DNA of 22,142 bases, taken from contig CAZKMM010000026.1 in NCBI GenBank assembly GCA_964553915.1, positions 1 to 22,142 on the forward strand. Reading direction: 5' to 3'. Below, one piece after another: positions 5,823 to 13,129 of this stretch. How positions within the stretch are numbered: position 1 is the first letter of the stretch; every line of letters begins with the position of its first letter. The position numbers were made by a program, and so were the translations under genes. A model generated the notes under the pieces. That model was given only the letters and a program-made list of their open reading frames with translations, made no database searches and was not told where the DNA came from. The DNA is from CAZKMM01 sp964553915. Its GTDB lineage: Bacteria > RBG-13-61-14 > DRUE01.

Positions 5823-7010
5823 TCATTGTTCCAGCGCCTGAATTCCAGGAAGTTTTTTCCCTTCCAAAAATTCCAGAGAAGCTCCCCCGCCCGTGGAGAT
5901 ATGAGTAATTTTCTCTGCCACTCCTGCCTTATGCACCGCTGAGACCGAATCTCCTCCACCGATTACGCTCAGAGCAGAGGATTCTGCCACTGCCTTTGCC
6001 AGCTCAATTGTTCCCCGGTCAAAAGGTGGAGTTTCAAAGGCACCAGCCGGACCATTCCAGAAAATCGTCTTTGCCCGGCTGAGCTCTTTTTTGTATAGCT
6101 CAATAGTTTGAGGACCAATATCTAAAGCCATCCAGTCAGGAGGAATCTGCTCGGAAGGAACAACTTTATGCTCAACATTTGGCTCAAGCCGGGGTGCAAC
6201 AATATGGTCTATGGGAAGCAGGATTTTTACATTGCGAATTTTTGCTCGCTCCAGAAGGTCTTTTGCCAGTTTGATTTTATCTTCCTCTGCCAGGCTCTTT
6301 CCCACAGAATATCCCTGGCTTAAAAGAAAGGTATAGCTCATTGCTCCGCAGATTAAAATTTCATCTACCTTTGCTAAAAGGTTCCGAATTACCCCGATTT
6401 TATCTGAAACCTTGGCACCACCAAGAATGGCAATAAAGGGACGCTCCGGATTCTCTAAAAGCCTTCCCAGATACCTGAGCTCCTTTTCCATTAAAAATCC
6501 CACGCCCTTTTCCTTAAAATACTTTGCCATTCCCGCGGTGGAGGCGTGAGCACGATGAGCAGTGCCAAAAGCATCATTGATATAAATCTCAGATAAATCC
6601 GCCAGCTTCTGAGCAAAAACCGGGTCATTAGCTTCCTCCTCCGGATGAAATCTGAGATTCTCCAGAAGCACCACCTGACCCGGCTCCAGATCCATCACAA
6701 TTTTTTTCACTCCATCTCCCACGCAATCATCCGGGAAAATCACATCCCGATTTATAAGCTCACTTAACCGCTCCGCAACCGGAAGTAATGAAAGCTCCTT
6801 TACTTTTTTCCCTTTGGGGCGTCCCAGATGACTGGCAAGAATCAGTTTAGCATTTTGCTCCAGGGCATAGTTTATGGTGGGCAGGGCAGAGCGGATTCTG
6901 GTATCATCAGTTATGGTTTGGGTCTTTTTATCCAGAGGAACATTAAAATCCACCCGGACAAAAACCCTTCTTACTTGCAGGTCAAAATCCCGAATGGTCT
7001 TTATTGCCAA
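5823..7010 (-). CDS. pgk: Phosphoglycerate kinase
   Basis: Transfers phosphate from 1,3-bisphosphoglycerate to ADP, the first ATP-yielding step of lower glycolysis. From the TTG start the protein is 395 aa, the normal bacterial length. Motifs seen: KTIRDFDL near the N-terminus, RVDFNVP (19-25), SHLGRPKG, the FGTAHRAHAS substrate region, ILGGAKVSDKI, FWNGPAGAFE and the C-terminal GGGDSVSAV...STGGGASLEFLEGKKLPG. The open frame extends upstream to an ATG inside gapA (7121), but that extra stretch is not Pgk-like. TTG at 7010 has AGGAGG (7022-7017) 6 nt upstream and gives MAIKTIRDFD, the canonical N-terminus. It begins 19 nt after the gapA stop, so both are cotranscribed. Confidence 0.96.
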   Translation of the reverse strand: MAIKTIRDFDLQVRRVFVRVDFNVPLDKKTQTITDDTRIRSALPTINYALEQNAKLILASHLGRPKGKKVKELSLLPVAERLSELINRDVIFPDDCVGDGVKKIVMDLEPGQVVLLENLRFHPEEEANDPVFAQKLADLSEIYINDAFGTAHRAHASTAGMAKYFKEKGVGFLMEKELRYLGRLLENPERPFIAILGGAKVSDKIGVIRNLLAKVDEILICGAMSYTFLLSQGYSVGKSLAEEDKIKLAKDLLERAKIRNVKILLPIDHIVAPRLEPNVEHKVVPSEQIPPDWMALDIGPQTIELYKKELSRAKTIFWNGPAGAFETPPFDRGTIELAKAVAESSALSVIGGGDSVSAVHKAGVAEKITHISTGGGASLEFLEGKKLPGIQALEQ

Positions 7011-7016
7011 AGCCCG

Positions 7017-7022
7017 CCTCCT
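7017..7022 (-). promoter_or_regulatory. Shine-Dalgarno deciding the TTG start of pgk
   Basis: Perfect AGGAGG in the gapA-pgk gap, 6 nt before TTG at 7010. It excludes the longer ATG reading that would overlap gapA. Confidence 0.75.
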
Positions 7023-7029
7023 GAAAAAT

Positions 7030-8022
7030 TTATAAGAGTTTTTGAGAGAGTTCCACCAGCCTGTTGGAATAACCCCATTCATTATCATACCAGGCAAGGA
7101 CTTTGACCAGGTTTTTATCAATCAGATGGGTGTTTTTCGCATCCACAATTGCGGAATAGCTGGTATGGTTGAAGTCTATTGAAACCAGCTCTTCTTCAGT
7201 ATAAGCCAGAATTCCTTTCAGCTCGCCCTCGCTGGCTTTTTTGAATGCCTGATTGATTTCTTCCCCACTGGTCTCTTTTTCTAAAACTGCCACCAGGTCA
7301 ACTATTGAAACATTGGGAGTAGGCACCCGGATGGCAATACCGTGGAGCTTGCCCTTGAGATGAGGCAGAACCTCTCCCACCGCTTTTGCCGCGCCCGTGG
7401 TGGTGGGAATCATAGAAAGAGCCGCGGCCCGGGCTCTTCTTAAATCCTTATGAGGCAAATCCAGAATTCTCTGGTCATTGGTATAGGCGTGGATGGTGGT
7501 CATTAAGGCTTTCAGCACCTTGAAATTATCATCCAGGACTTTGGTTACCGGAGCCAGGCAATTGGTGGTGCAGGAAGCATTGGAAATAATATGATGTTTT
7601 TCCGGGTCATACTTTTTATCATTAACTCCTATCACGATGGTAATGTCCGGGTCAGTAGCAGGGGCAGAAATTAAAACTTTTTTTGCCCCGGCTTGAAGAT
7701 GCTTCTGAGCATCAGGACGCTTACGGAAAAGCCCGGTTGCTTCTACCGCAACATCTACTCCCATATCTTTCCAGGGGAGATTTGCCGGGTCTCGCTCGGA
7801 AAGCACTTTTACCTTGCGGTCGCCAGCAATTAAAGTATCCCCTTCTGCCCGAACCGGCACCTCCCACTTACCGTGAACAGAATCATACTTTAAAAGATGT
7901 GCCAGAGTATCAGCATCTACCAGATCATTTATCGCCACTATTTCCAGGTCAGTATCATAGGCAATTCTGAAAAAGCATCTGCCAATTCTACCAAAACCAT
8001 TAATCGCTACTTTTAACCCCAT
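7030..8022 (-). CDS. gapA: Glyceraldehyde-3-phosphate dehydrogenase (type I, NAD-type)
   Basis: Oxidises and phosphorylates glyceraldehyde 3-phosphate to 1,3-bisphosphoglycerate. The 330-aa protein has the N-terminal Rossmann motif INGFGRIGR (7-15) and INDL with Asp33 after beta-2, favouring NAD over NADP. It also has the active-site SNASCTTNCLAP with Cys151, His178 in TTIHAYTNDQ, and the C-terminal WYDNEWGYSNR. ATG at 8022 follows GGAGGGGAG. It is the first gene of the operon gapA-pgk-tpiA-xylB, with a clear sigma-70 promoter in front. Standard in every respect. Confidence 0.97.
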   Translation of the reverse strand: MGLKVAINGFGRIGRCFFRIAYDTDLEIVAINDLVDADTLAHLLKYDSVHGKWEVPVRAEGDTLIAGDRKVKVLSERDPANLPWKDMGVDVAVEATGLFRKRPDAQKHLQAGAKKVLISAPATDPDITIVIGVNDKKYDPEKHHIISNASCTTNCLAPVTKVLDDNFKVLKALMTTIHAYTNDQRILDLPHKDLRRARAAALSMIPTTTGAAKAVGEVLPHLKGKLHGIAIRVPTPNVSIVDLVAVLEKETSGEEINQAFKKASEGELKGILAYTEEELVSIDFNHTSYSAIVDAKNTHLIDKNLVKVLAWYDNEWGYSNRLVELSQKLL

Positions 8023-8073
8023 TTCTCCCCTCCTTTATTCTGGCTTTTTATTTTGGATGCCTGAACTCTAAAA

Positions 8074-8101
8074 ATGATAGCCCAAAAGCATAACTTGTCA
8101 A
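8074..8101 (-). promoter_or_regulatory. Sigma-70 promoter of the gapA-pgk-tpiA-xylB operon
   Basis: Minus strand has TTGACA (8101-8096), a 16-nt spacer and TATCAT (8079-8074). Transcription would start near 8067, about 45 nt before the gapA ATG. The consensus -35 box and near-consensus -10 suggest strong constitutive expression. Confidence 0.7.
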
Positions 8102-8224
8102 GAAACTCTCTTTAATGATTAATGCTCCAAAGTTTAAAGAAAACCCCTGTTTTTGGTGCAATTTTGGTCCAGCCGGGCAAACTTAAATTTTAAAAAATAT
8201 AAAGTAGCAATAGTTAAATGCAGG

Positions 8225-8233
8225 TGATATAAT
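8225..8233 (+). promoter_or_regulatory. Extended -10 promoter of the MBL-fold gene
   Basis: TG-A-TATAAT: consensus -10 (8228-8233) with a TG extension. No good -35 is present; TAGCAA at 8205-8210 is weak. The expected start falls at about 8240, on the A of the first ATG, so the mRNA may be leaderless. The rest of the 8023-8239 divergent region shows only the gapA promoter on the other strand. Confidence 0.55.
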
Positions 8234-8239
8234 AAATAT

Positions 8240-8998
8240 ATGGGGCTTTTTTTAGCAATGAGCATTTTGCTGGCAACTCCCCATCAAATGAGATTAACAG
8301 TAATTTATGACAATTATTCTTCTCAGCCCGGGTTCAGCTATGGCTGGGGATTTTCTCTTTTGATTCAGGGAGCGAAAAAGACCATTCTTTTTGATACCGG
8401 GGAGAGCGGAATTCGGCTGAAAAAGAATCTGGAAAAAGCTGGAATCAAGCCCGAAGAAATTGACCTGGTGGTTCTTTCTCATATTCATCATGACCATACC
8501 GGCGGAATTGCCTGGCTGGTCTCGGCTCATCCCGGAATAGAGGTTGTGGTTCCAGCATCCTTTCCGGAAAGCTTCAAACAGGGGATTATCAATGCAGGTG
8601 GAAAGCTGAAAGAGATTAAAGAAAAAACCGCATTGATGGAGGGGATTTATTCCAGCGGAGAATTTCCCGGAGCCATCCCGGAACAATCTCTCTGGATAAA
8701 AACTGAAAAAGGGCTGGTGCTCATCACTGGCTGTGCTCATCCGGGAATTTTAAAAATTATTGAGAAAGCCAAAAAGCAGATGGGGGAAGAAAAGATTTAT
8801 CTGGTGATTGGAGGATTCCATCTGTTCGGAAAGACCGAGCCGGAGCTTAAAGAGATTATCCAGCGGTTTCAGGAGCTGGGGGTGGAGCGGGTATGTCCCT
8901 GCCACTGCTCTGGCGACCGGGCAAGAAAGCTTTTTCATCAGGCTTATGGAAAGAATTATTATTCTGGTGGAGCTGGCTTTTCTCTTACCATTCCCTAG
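8240..8998 (+). CDS. MBL-fold metallohydrolase, dihydropterin-ribofuranosyl-aminobenzene-phosphate synthase-like family
   Basis: Metallo-beta-lactamase-fold protein of the family annotated as 7,8-dihydropterin-6-methyl-4-(beta-D-ribofuranosyl)aminobenzene-5'-phosphate synthase (COG1237 type); most bacterial members have no proven reaction. Evidence: RLTVIYDNYSS with WGFSLLIQG, ILFDTGESG, the metal motif LSHIHHDHTGG (HxHxDH), LITGCAHPGI, GGFHL, and the typical C-terminal HCSGDRARKLF. Length from the first ATG is 252 aa. Family members usually begin near MRLTVIYDN (ATG at 8288); ATGs at 8240 and 8258 are also in frame and none has a Shine-Dalgarno. I kept 8240 because the extended -10 box predicts a leaderless transcript starting there. 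It is the only plus-strand gene and ends 3 nt from the convergent HgdB-like gene. Family sure, substrate unknown. Confidence 0.85.
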   Translation: MGLFLAMSILLATPHQMRLTVIYDNYSSQPGFSYGWGFSLLIQGAKKTILFDTGESGIRLKKNLEKAGIKPEEIDLVVLSHIHHDHTGGIAWLVSAHPGIEVVVPASFPESFKQGIINAGGKLKEIKEKTALMEGIYSSGEFPGAIPEQSLWIKTEKGLVLITGCAHPGILKIIEKAKKQMGEEKIYLVIGGFHLFGKTEPELKEIIQRFQELGVERVCPCHCSGDRARKLFHQAYGKNYYSGGAGFSLTIP

Positions 8999-9001
8999 AG
9001 A

Positions 9002-10123
9002 CTATTCTGAAAGCATTTCATAAAAGGCATCCAGCCGGGTGCGAAGTGCTGGGAGGGAACTGGGCTGATAGGTGGTTTCCAGGCGGAGGAAAGGAATTTC
9101 TGCATTTTTCAACTCCTGCTCCACTCCCACCACTTCCAGCTCATAAGGCTCGCAGAAACGCTGAAGCAGATAAATTACCCCCTGCGCCTGATTTTCTTTT
9201 ACCCTTTCAATCAGCCATTCCGCTCGGGAGCTTTTCTGATGGGTCAAGCCAGCAAAAGGAAGCTTATTTTCCTGCGCCTGAATCAGGGCATCAACTGGCT
9301 CCTGCTCCGGGTCTGCAACCGCGGACAGCCACCGGCTTCCCAGAGCCAGAAGGTCATCAACTACCCAGAAGCCGGCTCTCTCTATCTCTTCAATAATCTC
9401 AAACGGCTCTGCAACCTTACCGGCTAAAATCACTTTGAACTTCTTTTCCGGTTCAGGTTCTTTGTTCTTCAATTCTTCCCGGCACTGCTCAATCATTTGC
9501 CTAACTTCTTCTTTATCCCCCACCATTCCTGCCCGAAGAGCAGAAAAAAACAGCCGGGCAGAAATTTTTCCTTTTTTCAGCTCGGATTTCAGATTTTTTA
9601 AAGCTGATTTTAATTGCTGAAAAACCCTAAGGGCAGAACGGATTTCTTCTGCATCTGGATAATGCCCGCTTAATTCAGAAAGGCGGGAACGAATCCGCTC
9701 CAGCTCCTGACGAAAATACCGACGGGAAGCAGGATTAGCATAAATTCGTGGAAGCCGATAAGATTCACATAGCTCAAACCTTTCCATCTCCTTTACCACC
9801 AGGTCAAAGGCTCGCATTGTATCGCAGGTGTGGGCAATGAGCAGTCCATCTAAAAAATCCAGCTCTCCTCGTTCAATAAGCTCCAGCAGGCTTCGGGAAT
9901 AGGAACAGGCAAATCCCTGAAAGTGAGCATCTGCCCGAGAAAAATCTATTCCCCGGGCTAAAATTGCCATTGGTAAAATTCCCGAGGCATAGATTAACTC
10001 CTCCGGAGCATCGGGTAAGGTCCAGCCCAGAACCTTTTTCCCGGTTCTTTCTTTCCAGCTCTTAGCGGTCTGCTCTGGAAACCTCCAGACCCGGTCAAAT
10101 TTTTCCTGCCAGCTCTTTTCCAT
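9002..10123 (-). CDS. 2-hydroxyacyl-CoA dehydratase D-component (HgdB/BcrB)-like iron-sulfur protein
   Basis: The 373-aa protein belongs to the superfamily of HgdB-type 2-hydroxyacyl-CoA dehydratase subunits, benzoyl-CoA reductase subunits and double-cubane-cluster proteins, which use a [4Fe-4S]-type cluster and low-potential electrons. Evidence: VLGWTLPDAPEELIYASGILP at the N-terminus, likely cluster cysteines in FACSYSR (Cys73), AHTCDTMR (Cys100) and QRFCEPYELE (Cys324), and the C-terminal LRLETTYQP...ALRTRLDAFYEML signature. A charged, helical insert lies around 135-225. ATG at 10123 follows GAGGGGG. It lies 15 nt after the corrinoid-protein gene, so they are cotranscribed. The usual partner subunit and the ATP-dependent activator (HgdC/YjiL type) are absent from this window. 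The actual substrate is unknown; electron transfer to the corrinoid is one possibility, as is a stand-alone reductase. Confidence 0.82.
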   Translation of the reverse strand: MEKSWQEKFDRVWRFPEQTAKSWKERTGKKVLGWTLPDAPEELIYASGILPMAILARGIDFSRADAHFQGFACSYSRSLLELIERGELDFLDGLLIAHTCDTMRAFDLVVKEMERFELCESYRLPRIYANPASRRYFRQELERIRSRLSELSGHYPDAEEIRSALRVFQQLKSALKNLKSELKKGKISARLFFSALRAGMVGDKEEVRQMIEQCREELKNKEPEPEKKFKVILAGKVAEPFEIIEEIERAGFWVVDDLLALGSRWLSAVADPEQEPVDALIQAQENKLPFAGLTHQKSSRAEWLIERVKENQAQGVIYLLQRFCEPYELEVVGVEQELKNAEIPFLRLETTYQPSSLPALRTRLDAFYEMLSE

Positions 10124-10138
10124 TCCATCCCCCTCAAA

Positions 10139-10771
10139 TCATTTCTTCATCCATTGATTGATAATCTCCACCCCCTGCTGGGCATCCTCACCATAGCCGT
10201 CTGCACCTATCTTTTGAGCATATTCCCCGCTGACCGGTGCTCCGCCCACAATTACTTTAACTTTATCTCTCAAGCCCTCTTTTTCTAACACCTCAATTAC
10301 CCTTGCCATTTCCGGCATTGTGGTGGTTAAAAGCGTGCTCATTCCAAGAATCTCTGCCTGCTGGTCGCGAAGCGCAGAAATAAATTTCTCCGCCGATACA
10401 TTTACCCCTAAATCTATTACCTGATAGCCATTGCCTTCCAGCAGAGCACAAACAATGTTCTTGCCTATATCATGGACGTCACCAAAAACCGTGCCGATTA
10501 CCACCCTGGCTCGGGGCTGATAGTCCCCCTCCAGAAGCTTGGGCTTAATCAGTTCAAAGGCGCTCTTAAAGGCACGGGCACTAAGCATCACCTCCGGAAG
10601 AAAAATTTCATCTTTGCGAAATCTCTCTCCCACCACCTGGAGGGCAGGAATCATTGCCTGATTTAGAATCTCTAAAGGAGCAAGCCCCTGCTTTAAGGCC
10701 TGCTCTGCCAGGCTCTGGCTCTGCCCCGGCTTCATCTCAATAATTGCCTGCTTAAGCTGGTCCAAAATCAT
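10139..10771 (-). CDS. Corrinoid (B12-binding) protein of the methyltransferase MtaC/MtbC type
   Basis: Small cytosolic cobalamin-binding protein (210 aa) that carries a methyl group on cobalt between two methyltransferases in methanol-, methylamine- or methoxy-arene-type systems. A helical cap domain (1-85; FRKDEIFLPEVMLSARA) precedes a Rossmann B12 domain with the base-off motif DVHDIGK (98-104, His100 as the lower cobalt ligand), MSTLLTTT (144-151), and VGGAPVSGEYAQKIGADGYGEDA at the nucleotide-loop end. It begins 3 nt after the ychF stop, with GGAG inside the ychF end, and is followed directly by the HgdB-like gene. No MtaA/MtaB, trimethylamine (MttB) or methyltetrahydrofolate methyltransferase gene is in the window. 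The corrinoid role is clear, the methyl donor is not. Confidence 0.92.
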   Translation of the reverse strand: MILDQLKQAIIEMKPGQSQSLAEQALKQGLAPLEILNQAMIPALQVVGERFRKDEIFLPEVMLSARAFKSAFELIKPKLLEGDYQPRARVVIGTVFGDVHDIGKNIVCALLEGNGYQVIDLGVNVSAEKFISALRDQQAEILGMSTLLTTTMPEMARVIEVLEKEGLRDKVKVIVGGAPVSGEYAQKIGADGYGEDAQQGVEIINQWMKK

Positions 10772-10774
10772 CGC

Positions 10775-11875
10775 TTAACTCCGAAATCTAAAATGAATTA
10801 TATCCCCATCCTGAACCCGGTAATCCTTTCCCTCTACCCGCACCAGCCCCAGCTTCCTTGCTTCCTGCTCCCCGCCCACCCTGATAAAATCATCAAAACT
10901 GATCACCTCTGCCTTGATAAACCCCTGCTCAAAATCACTATGAATCCTTCCCGCAGACTTCACCGCAGAAGTCCCCCGAGGAACCAACCAGCTCCTCAGC
11001 TCCTTTCCTCCTACCGCAGTAAAAAAGGTAATTAAGTCCAGAACTCGCCTGGCAGTGCGAATAACCTCCTCCAATCCAGAGCGCTCCAAGCCCATCTCCT
11101 TTAAAAACAACTCCTGCTCTTCCTTTTCCAGCTCATGAACTTCTGCCTCTATTTTTCCATAAAATTCTACCAGAGCAAGCCCCCGACTCTGAGCATATTG
11201 TTTAAGCTCCTCCAGATAAGGCTTTCCGCCTCCTTCCAGCCTCTCCTCCCCTAAATTGGCAATAATAAACAGAGGCTTTAAGGTTAAAGGCTTCATCTCG
11301 TTCAAAATCTTCATCTCATCTTCATTAAATTCCAGCTCAGCCAGGGGCTTTAAATCCTCTAATGCCTTAATCATTCTCTCGCAAAGCTCCACCTCTTTCT
11401 GGGCATCTTTATCACCCACCCGAAGTCTTTTTTCCGCCTTTTCTTTCCTCCGCTGGCTGGTCTCTAAATCCTTCTGCACCAGTTCAAAAAAAATTGTTTC
11501 TAGGTCCCTGACTGGATTGATGCTTGCTTCTGGATGAGCTACTTCCGGATTTTCAAAGCATCTCAGCACCAGGGCAATGGCATCCACCGGGCGAATTTCT
11601 GCCAGAAACTGATTCCCCAGCCCTTCCCCCTTATGCGCCCCCTTAACCAGCCCGGCAATGTCCACAAATTCAATTAGATCGGGAATTACCCGTTCCGGCT
11701 TGACCACCTCTGCAAGTTTATCCAGCCGGGGGTCAGACACTGGCACCTGTCCCCGATGAGGGTCAATGGTGCAAAATGGGTATGGCTCGCAGGGAACCTG
11801 GAGCGCAGTCAGGGCATTAAAAATGGTACTTTTTCCAGCATTGGTCAGTCCCACAATTCCCACCGAATATGGCAT
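10775..11875 (-). CDS. ychF: Redox-regulated ATPase/GTPase YchF (Obg family)
   Basis: Obg-family P-loop NTPase of 366 aa, known as an ATP-preferring, ribosome-associated protein involved in stress response. G1 is GLTNAGKST (9-17). The G2/switch I region PYPFCTIDP and G3 DIAGLVKGAHKGEGLGNQFL follow. G4 has the YchF-type NxxE (ANLGEE) in place of NKxD, which explains ATP preference. The C-terminal TGS-like domain includes LITFFTAVGGKELRSW and GRIHSDFEQGFIKAEVI. ATG at 11875 overlaps the pth stop by one base (TGATG). A TTG just before it (11878) is also in frame, but the ATG fits the family start and the GGAG spacing. Part of prs-rplY-pth-ychF. Confidence 0.96.
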   Translation of the reverse strand: MPYSVGIVGLTNAGKSTIFNALTALQVPCEPYPFCTIDPHRGQVPVSDPRLDKLAEVVKPERVIPDLIEFVDIAGLVKGAHKGEGLGNQFLAEIRPVDAIALVLRCFENPEVAHPEASINPVRDLETIFFELVQKDLETSQRRKEKAEKRLRVGDKDAQKEVELCERMIKALEDLKPLAELEFNEDEMKILNEMKPLTLKPLFIIANLGEERLEGGGKPYLEELKQYAQSRGLALVEFYGKIEAEVHELEKEEQELFLKEMGLERSGLEEVIRTARRVLDLITFFTAVGGKELRSWLVPRGTSAVKSAGRIHSDFEQGFIKAEVISFDDFIRVGGEQEARKLGLVRVEGKDYRVQDGDIIHFRFRS

Positions 11876-12450
11876 CAATCTCTCCGATGAGCAAAATTCT
11901 GCGCCCGCTCCAGCCCCTGAGTAAGTAAAATTTCTATTGCCTGAATCGCCTGGGGAAGAATCTCATTTTTTACCTTTTCTAACTCCTGAGGAGAAAAGGG
12001 ACTGAGCACATAATCCACTATCCTCTCCTGTGAAGCATCCTCAGGCTTGCCAATCCCCAGACGCACCCGATAAAACTCATCAGTGCCCAGCTGATCAATA
12101 ACCGACTCCACTCCCTTATGTCCCGCGCTTTTACTGGCAAAGGTTAACTTAATCTGCCCGAGCTCCAGGTCCAGGTCATCGTGAACTACTAATAGCTGGT
12201 CAGAATAAAGATTTAAACGCTCCATTGCTCGTGCCACACTCTCTCCGCTTCGGTTCATATAAGTATATGGCTTAAGCAGTAAAATCTCCTCTTCATTTAT
12301 CCTCACCCGAGCAATTCTTCCCTTATAGCGGGGAAAGAAAAATCTTGCCCGATACTTTCGGGCAAGTTCATCTATGACCATAAACCCAAAATTGTGGCGG
12401 GTGTGATGATAGCGCTTTCCTGGATTGCCCAGCCCTGCAATAAGCCTCAC
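11875..12450 (-). CDS. pth: Peptidyl-tRNA hydrolase
   Basis: Recycles tRNA by cleaving peptidyl-tRNA released from stalled ribosomes; 191 aa, standard length. Evidence: IAGLGNPGKRYHHTRHNFGF with Asn9 and the catalytic His19, YMNRSGE with the conserved Asn66, VVHDDLDLELG with the catalytic Asp, and FYRVRLGIGKP. The loop normally written GGHNGL reads AGHKGV (110-114), so the conserved Asn of the tRNA-contact loop is Lys112 here. The start is 11 nt after rplY and the stop is fused to the ychF start. Confidence 0.95.
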   Translation of the reverse strand: MRLIAGLGNPGKRYHHTRHNFGFMVIDELARKYRARFFFPRYKGRIARVRINEEEILLLKPYTYMNRSGESVARAMERLNLYSDQLLVVHDDLDLELGQIKLTFASKSAGHKGVESVIDQLGTDEFYRVRLGIGKPEDASQERIVDYVLSPFSPQELEKVKNEILPQAIQAIEILLTQGLERAQNFAHRRD

Positions 12451-12461
12451 AGCTTAATTTT

Positions 12462-13118
12462 TCAGGCTTCTGAGCCAGTTTCTGGAGTTTTAGGAGCCTC
12501 TTTCTCCTCAGCTTCCTCTTCCATTACTTCTTCCCCTTCTTCTGCCTCTGCCTCCAATCGGGCAGGTGCCAACATAGTGGCAATTGCCAAATGTCCCTCA
12601 GTTAAAACTTTAATTCCCTCCAGCTTTAAATCCCGGATATGAATAGAATCTCCTAAATCCAGCTCCGAAACATCTATCTTAACCACTTCTGGAATCTGGC
12701 TGGGCAAACAAACAATTTCCAGCTGACGAATATGCTCTTCTAAAGTCCCCCCTTTCTCTACCCCGATGGGCTTGCCTAACAGTTGAATAGGAACCTGAAC
12801 CCGTACCGGACGGTCTTCTTTAACTTCCATTAAATCAATATGGATTAACTCATCAATTATCGGGTCAATCTGATAGTCGCGAATCAAAACCTTTCTTCCC
12901 TCCAGCTCTGGCTCCGAACTTTTTAAGGTAAGAATGGTATTCTTTCCAGTGGGAATTTGAAGAATTTTTATTATTTGCTTCGGGTCAACTACCACGGGAA
13001 CCGGCTCCCTTCCCGGTCCATAAATAATTGCCGGTATTTTCCCCTCCCGGCGAACCCTTCTGGCTGGTCCCTTTCCTGTTTCCTTTCTCCGCTCCACCCA
13101 TAATTCTCGTTCGGTCAT
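12462..13118 (-). CDS. rplY: Ribosomal protein L25/TL5/CTC, two-domain form
   Basis: Binds 5S rRNA in the large subunit; the long form (CTC/TL5) has an N-terminal L25 domain and a C-terminal beta domain. Length is 218 aa. Evidence: N-terminal ELWVERRKETGKGPARRVRREGKIPAIIYGPG, then the KVLIRDYQIDPIIDELIHIDLMEV core, then the C-terminal domain (VRVQVPIQLLGKPIGVEKGGTLEEH, LEIVCLPSQIPEVVKIDVSELDLGDSIHI), and an acidic Glu-rich tail of about 30 residues. ATG at 13118 has AGGAGG (13130-13125) 6 nt upstream; the alternative TTG at 13133 lies in that Shine-Dalgarno and is rejected. Follows prs by 11 nt. Confidence 0.95.
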   Translation of the reverse strand: MTERELWVERRKETGKGPARRVRREGKIPAIIYGPGREPVPVVVDPKQIIKILQIPTGKNTILTLKSSEPELEGRKVLIRDYQIDPIIDELIHIDLMEVKEDRPVRVQVPIQLLGKPIGVEKGGTLEEHIRQLEIVCLPSQIPEVVKIDVSELDLGDSIHIRDLKLEGIKVLTEGHLAIATMLAPARLEAEAEEGEEVMEEEAEEKEAPKTPETGSEA

Positions 13119-13129
13119 TTTCCACCTCC

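Noticed and set aside
7011..7121. Longer pgk frame starting at ATG 7121 inside gapA.
   Set aside because: The extra residues do not resemble Pgk, and AGGAGG plus TTG at 7010 restores the canonical N-terminus.
8893..9396. 167-aa plus-strand open frame across the MBL/HgdB junction.
   Set aside because: It overlaps two well-supported genes in other frames, is Pro-rich and low-complexity, and has no recognisable domain.
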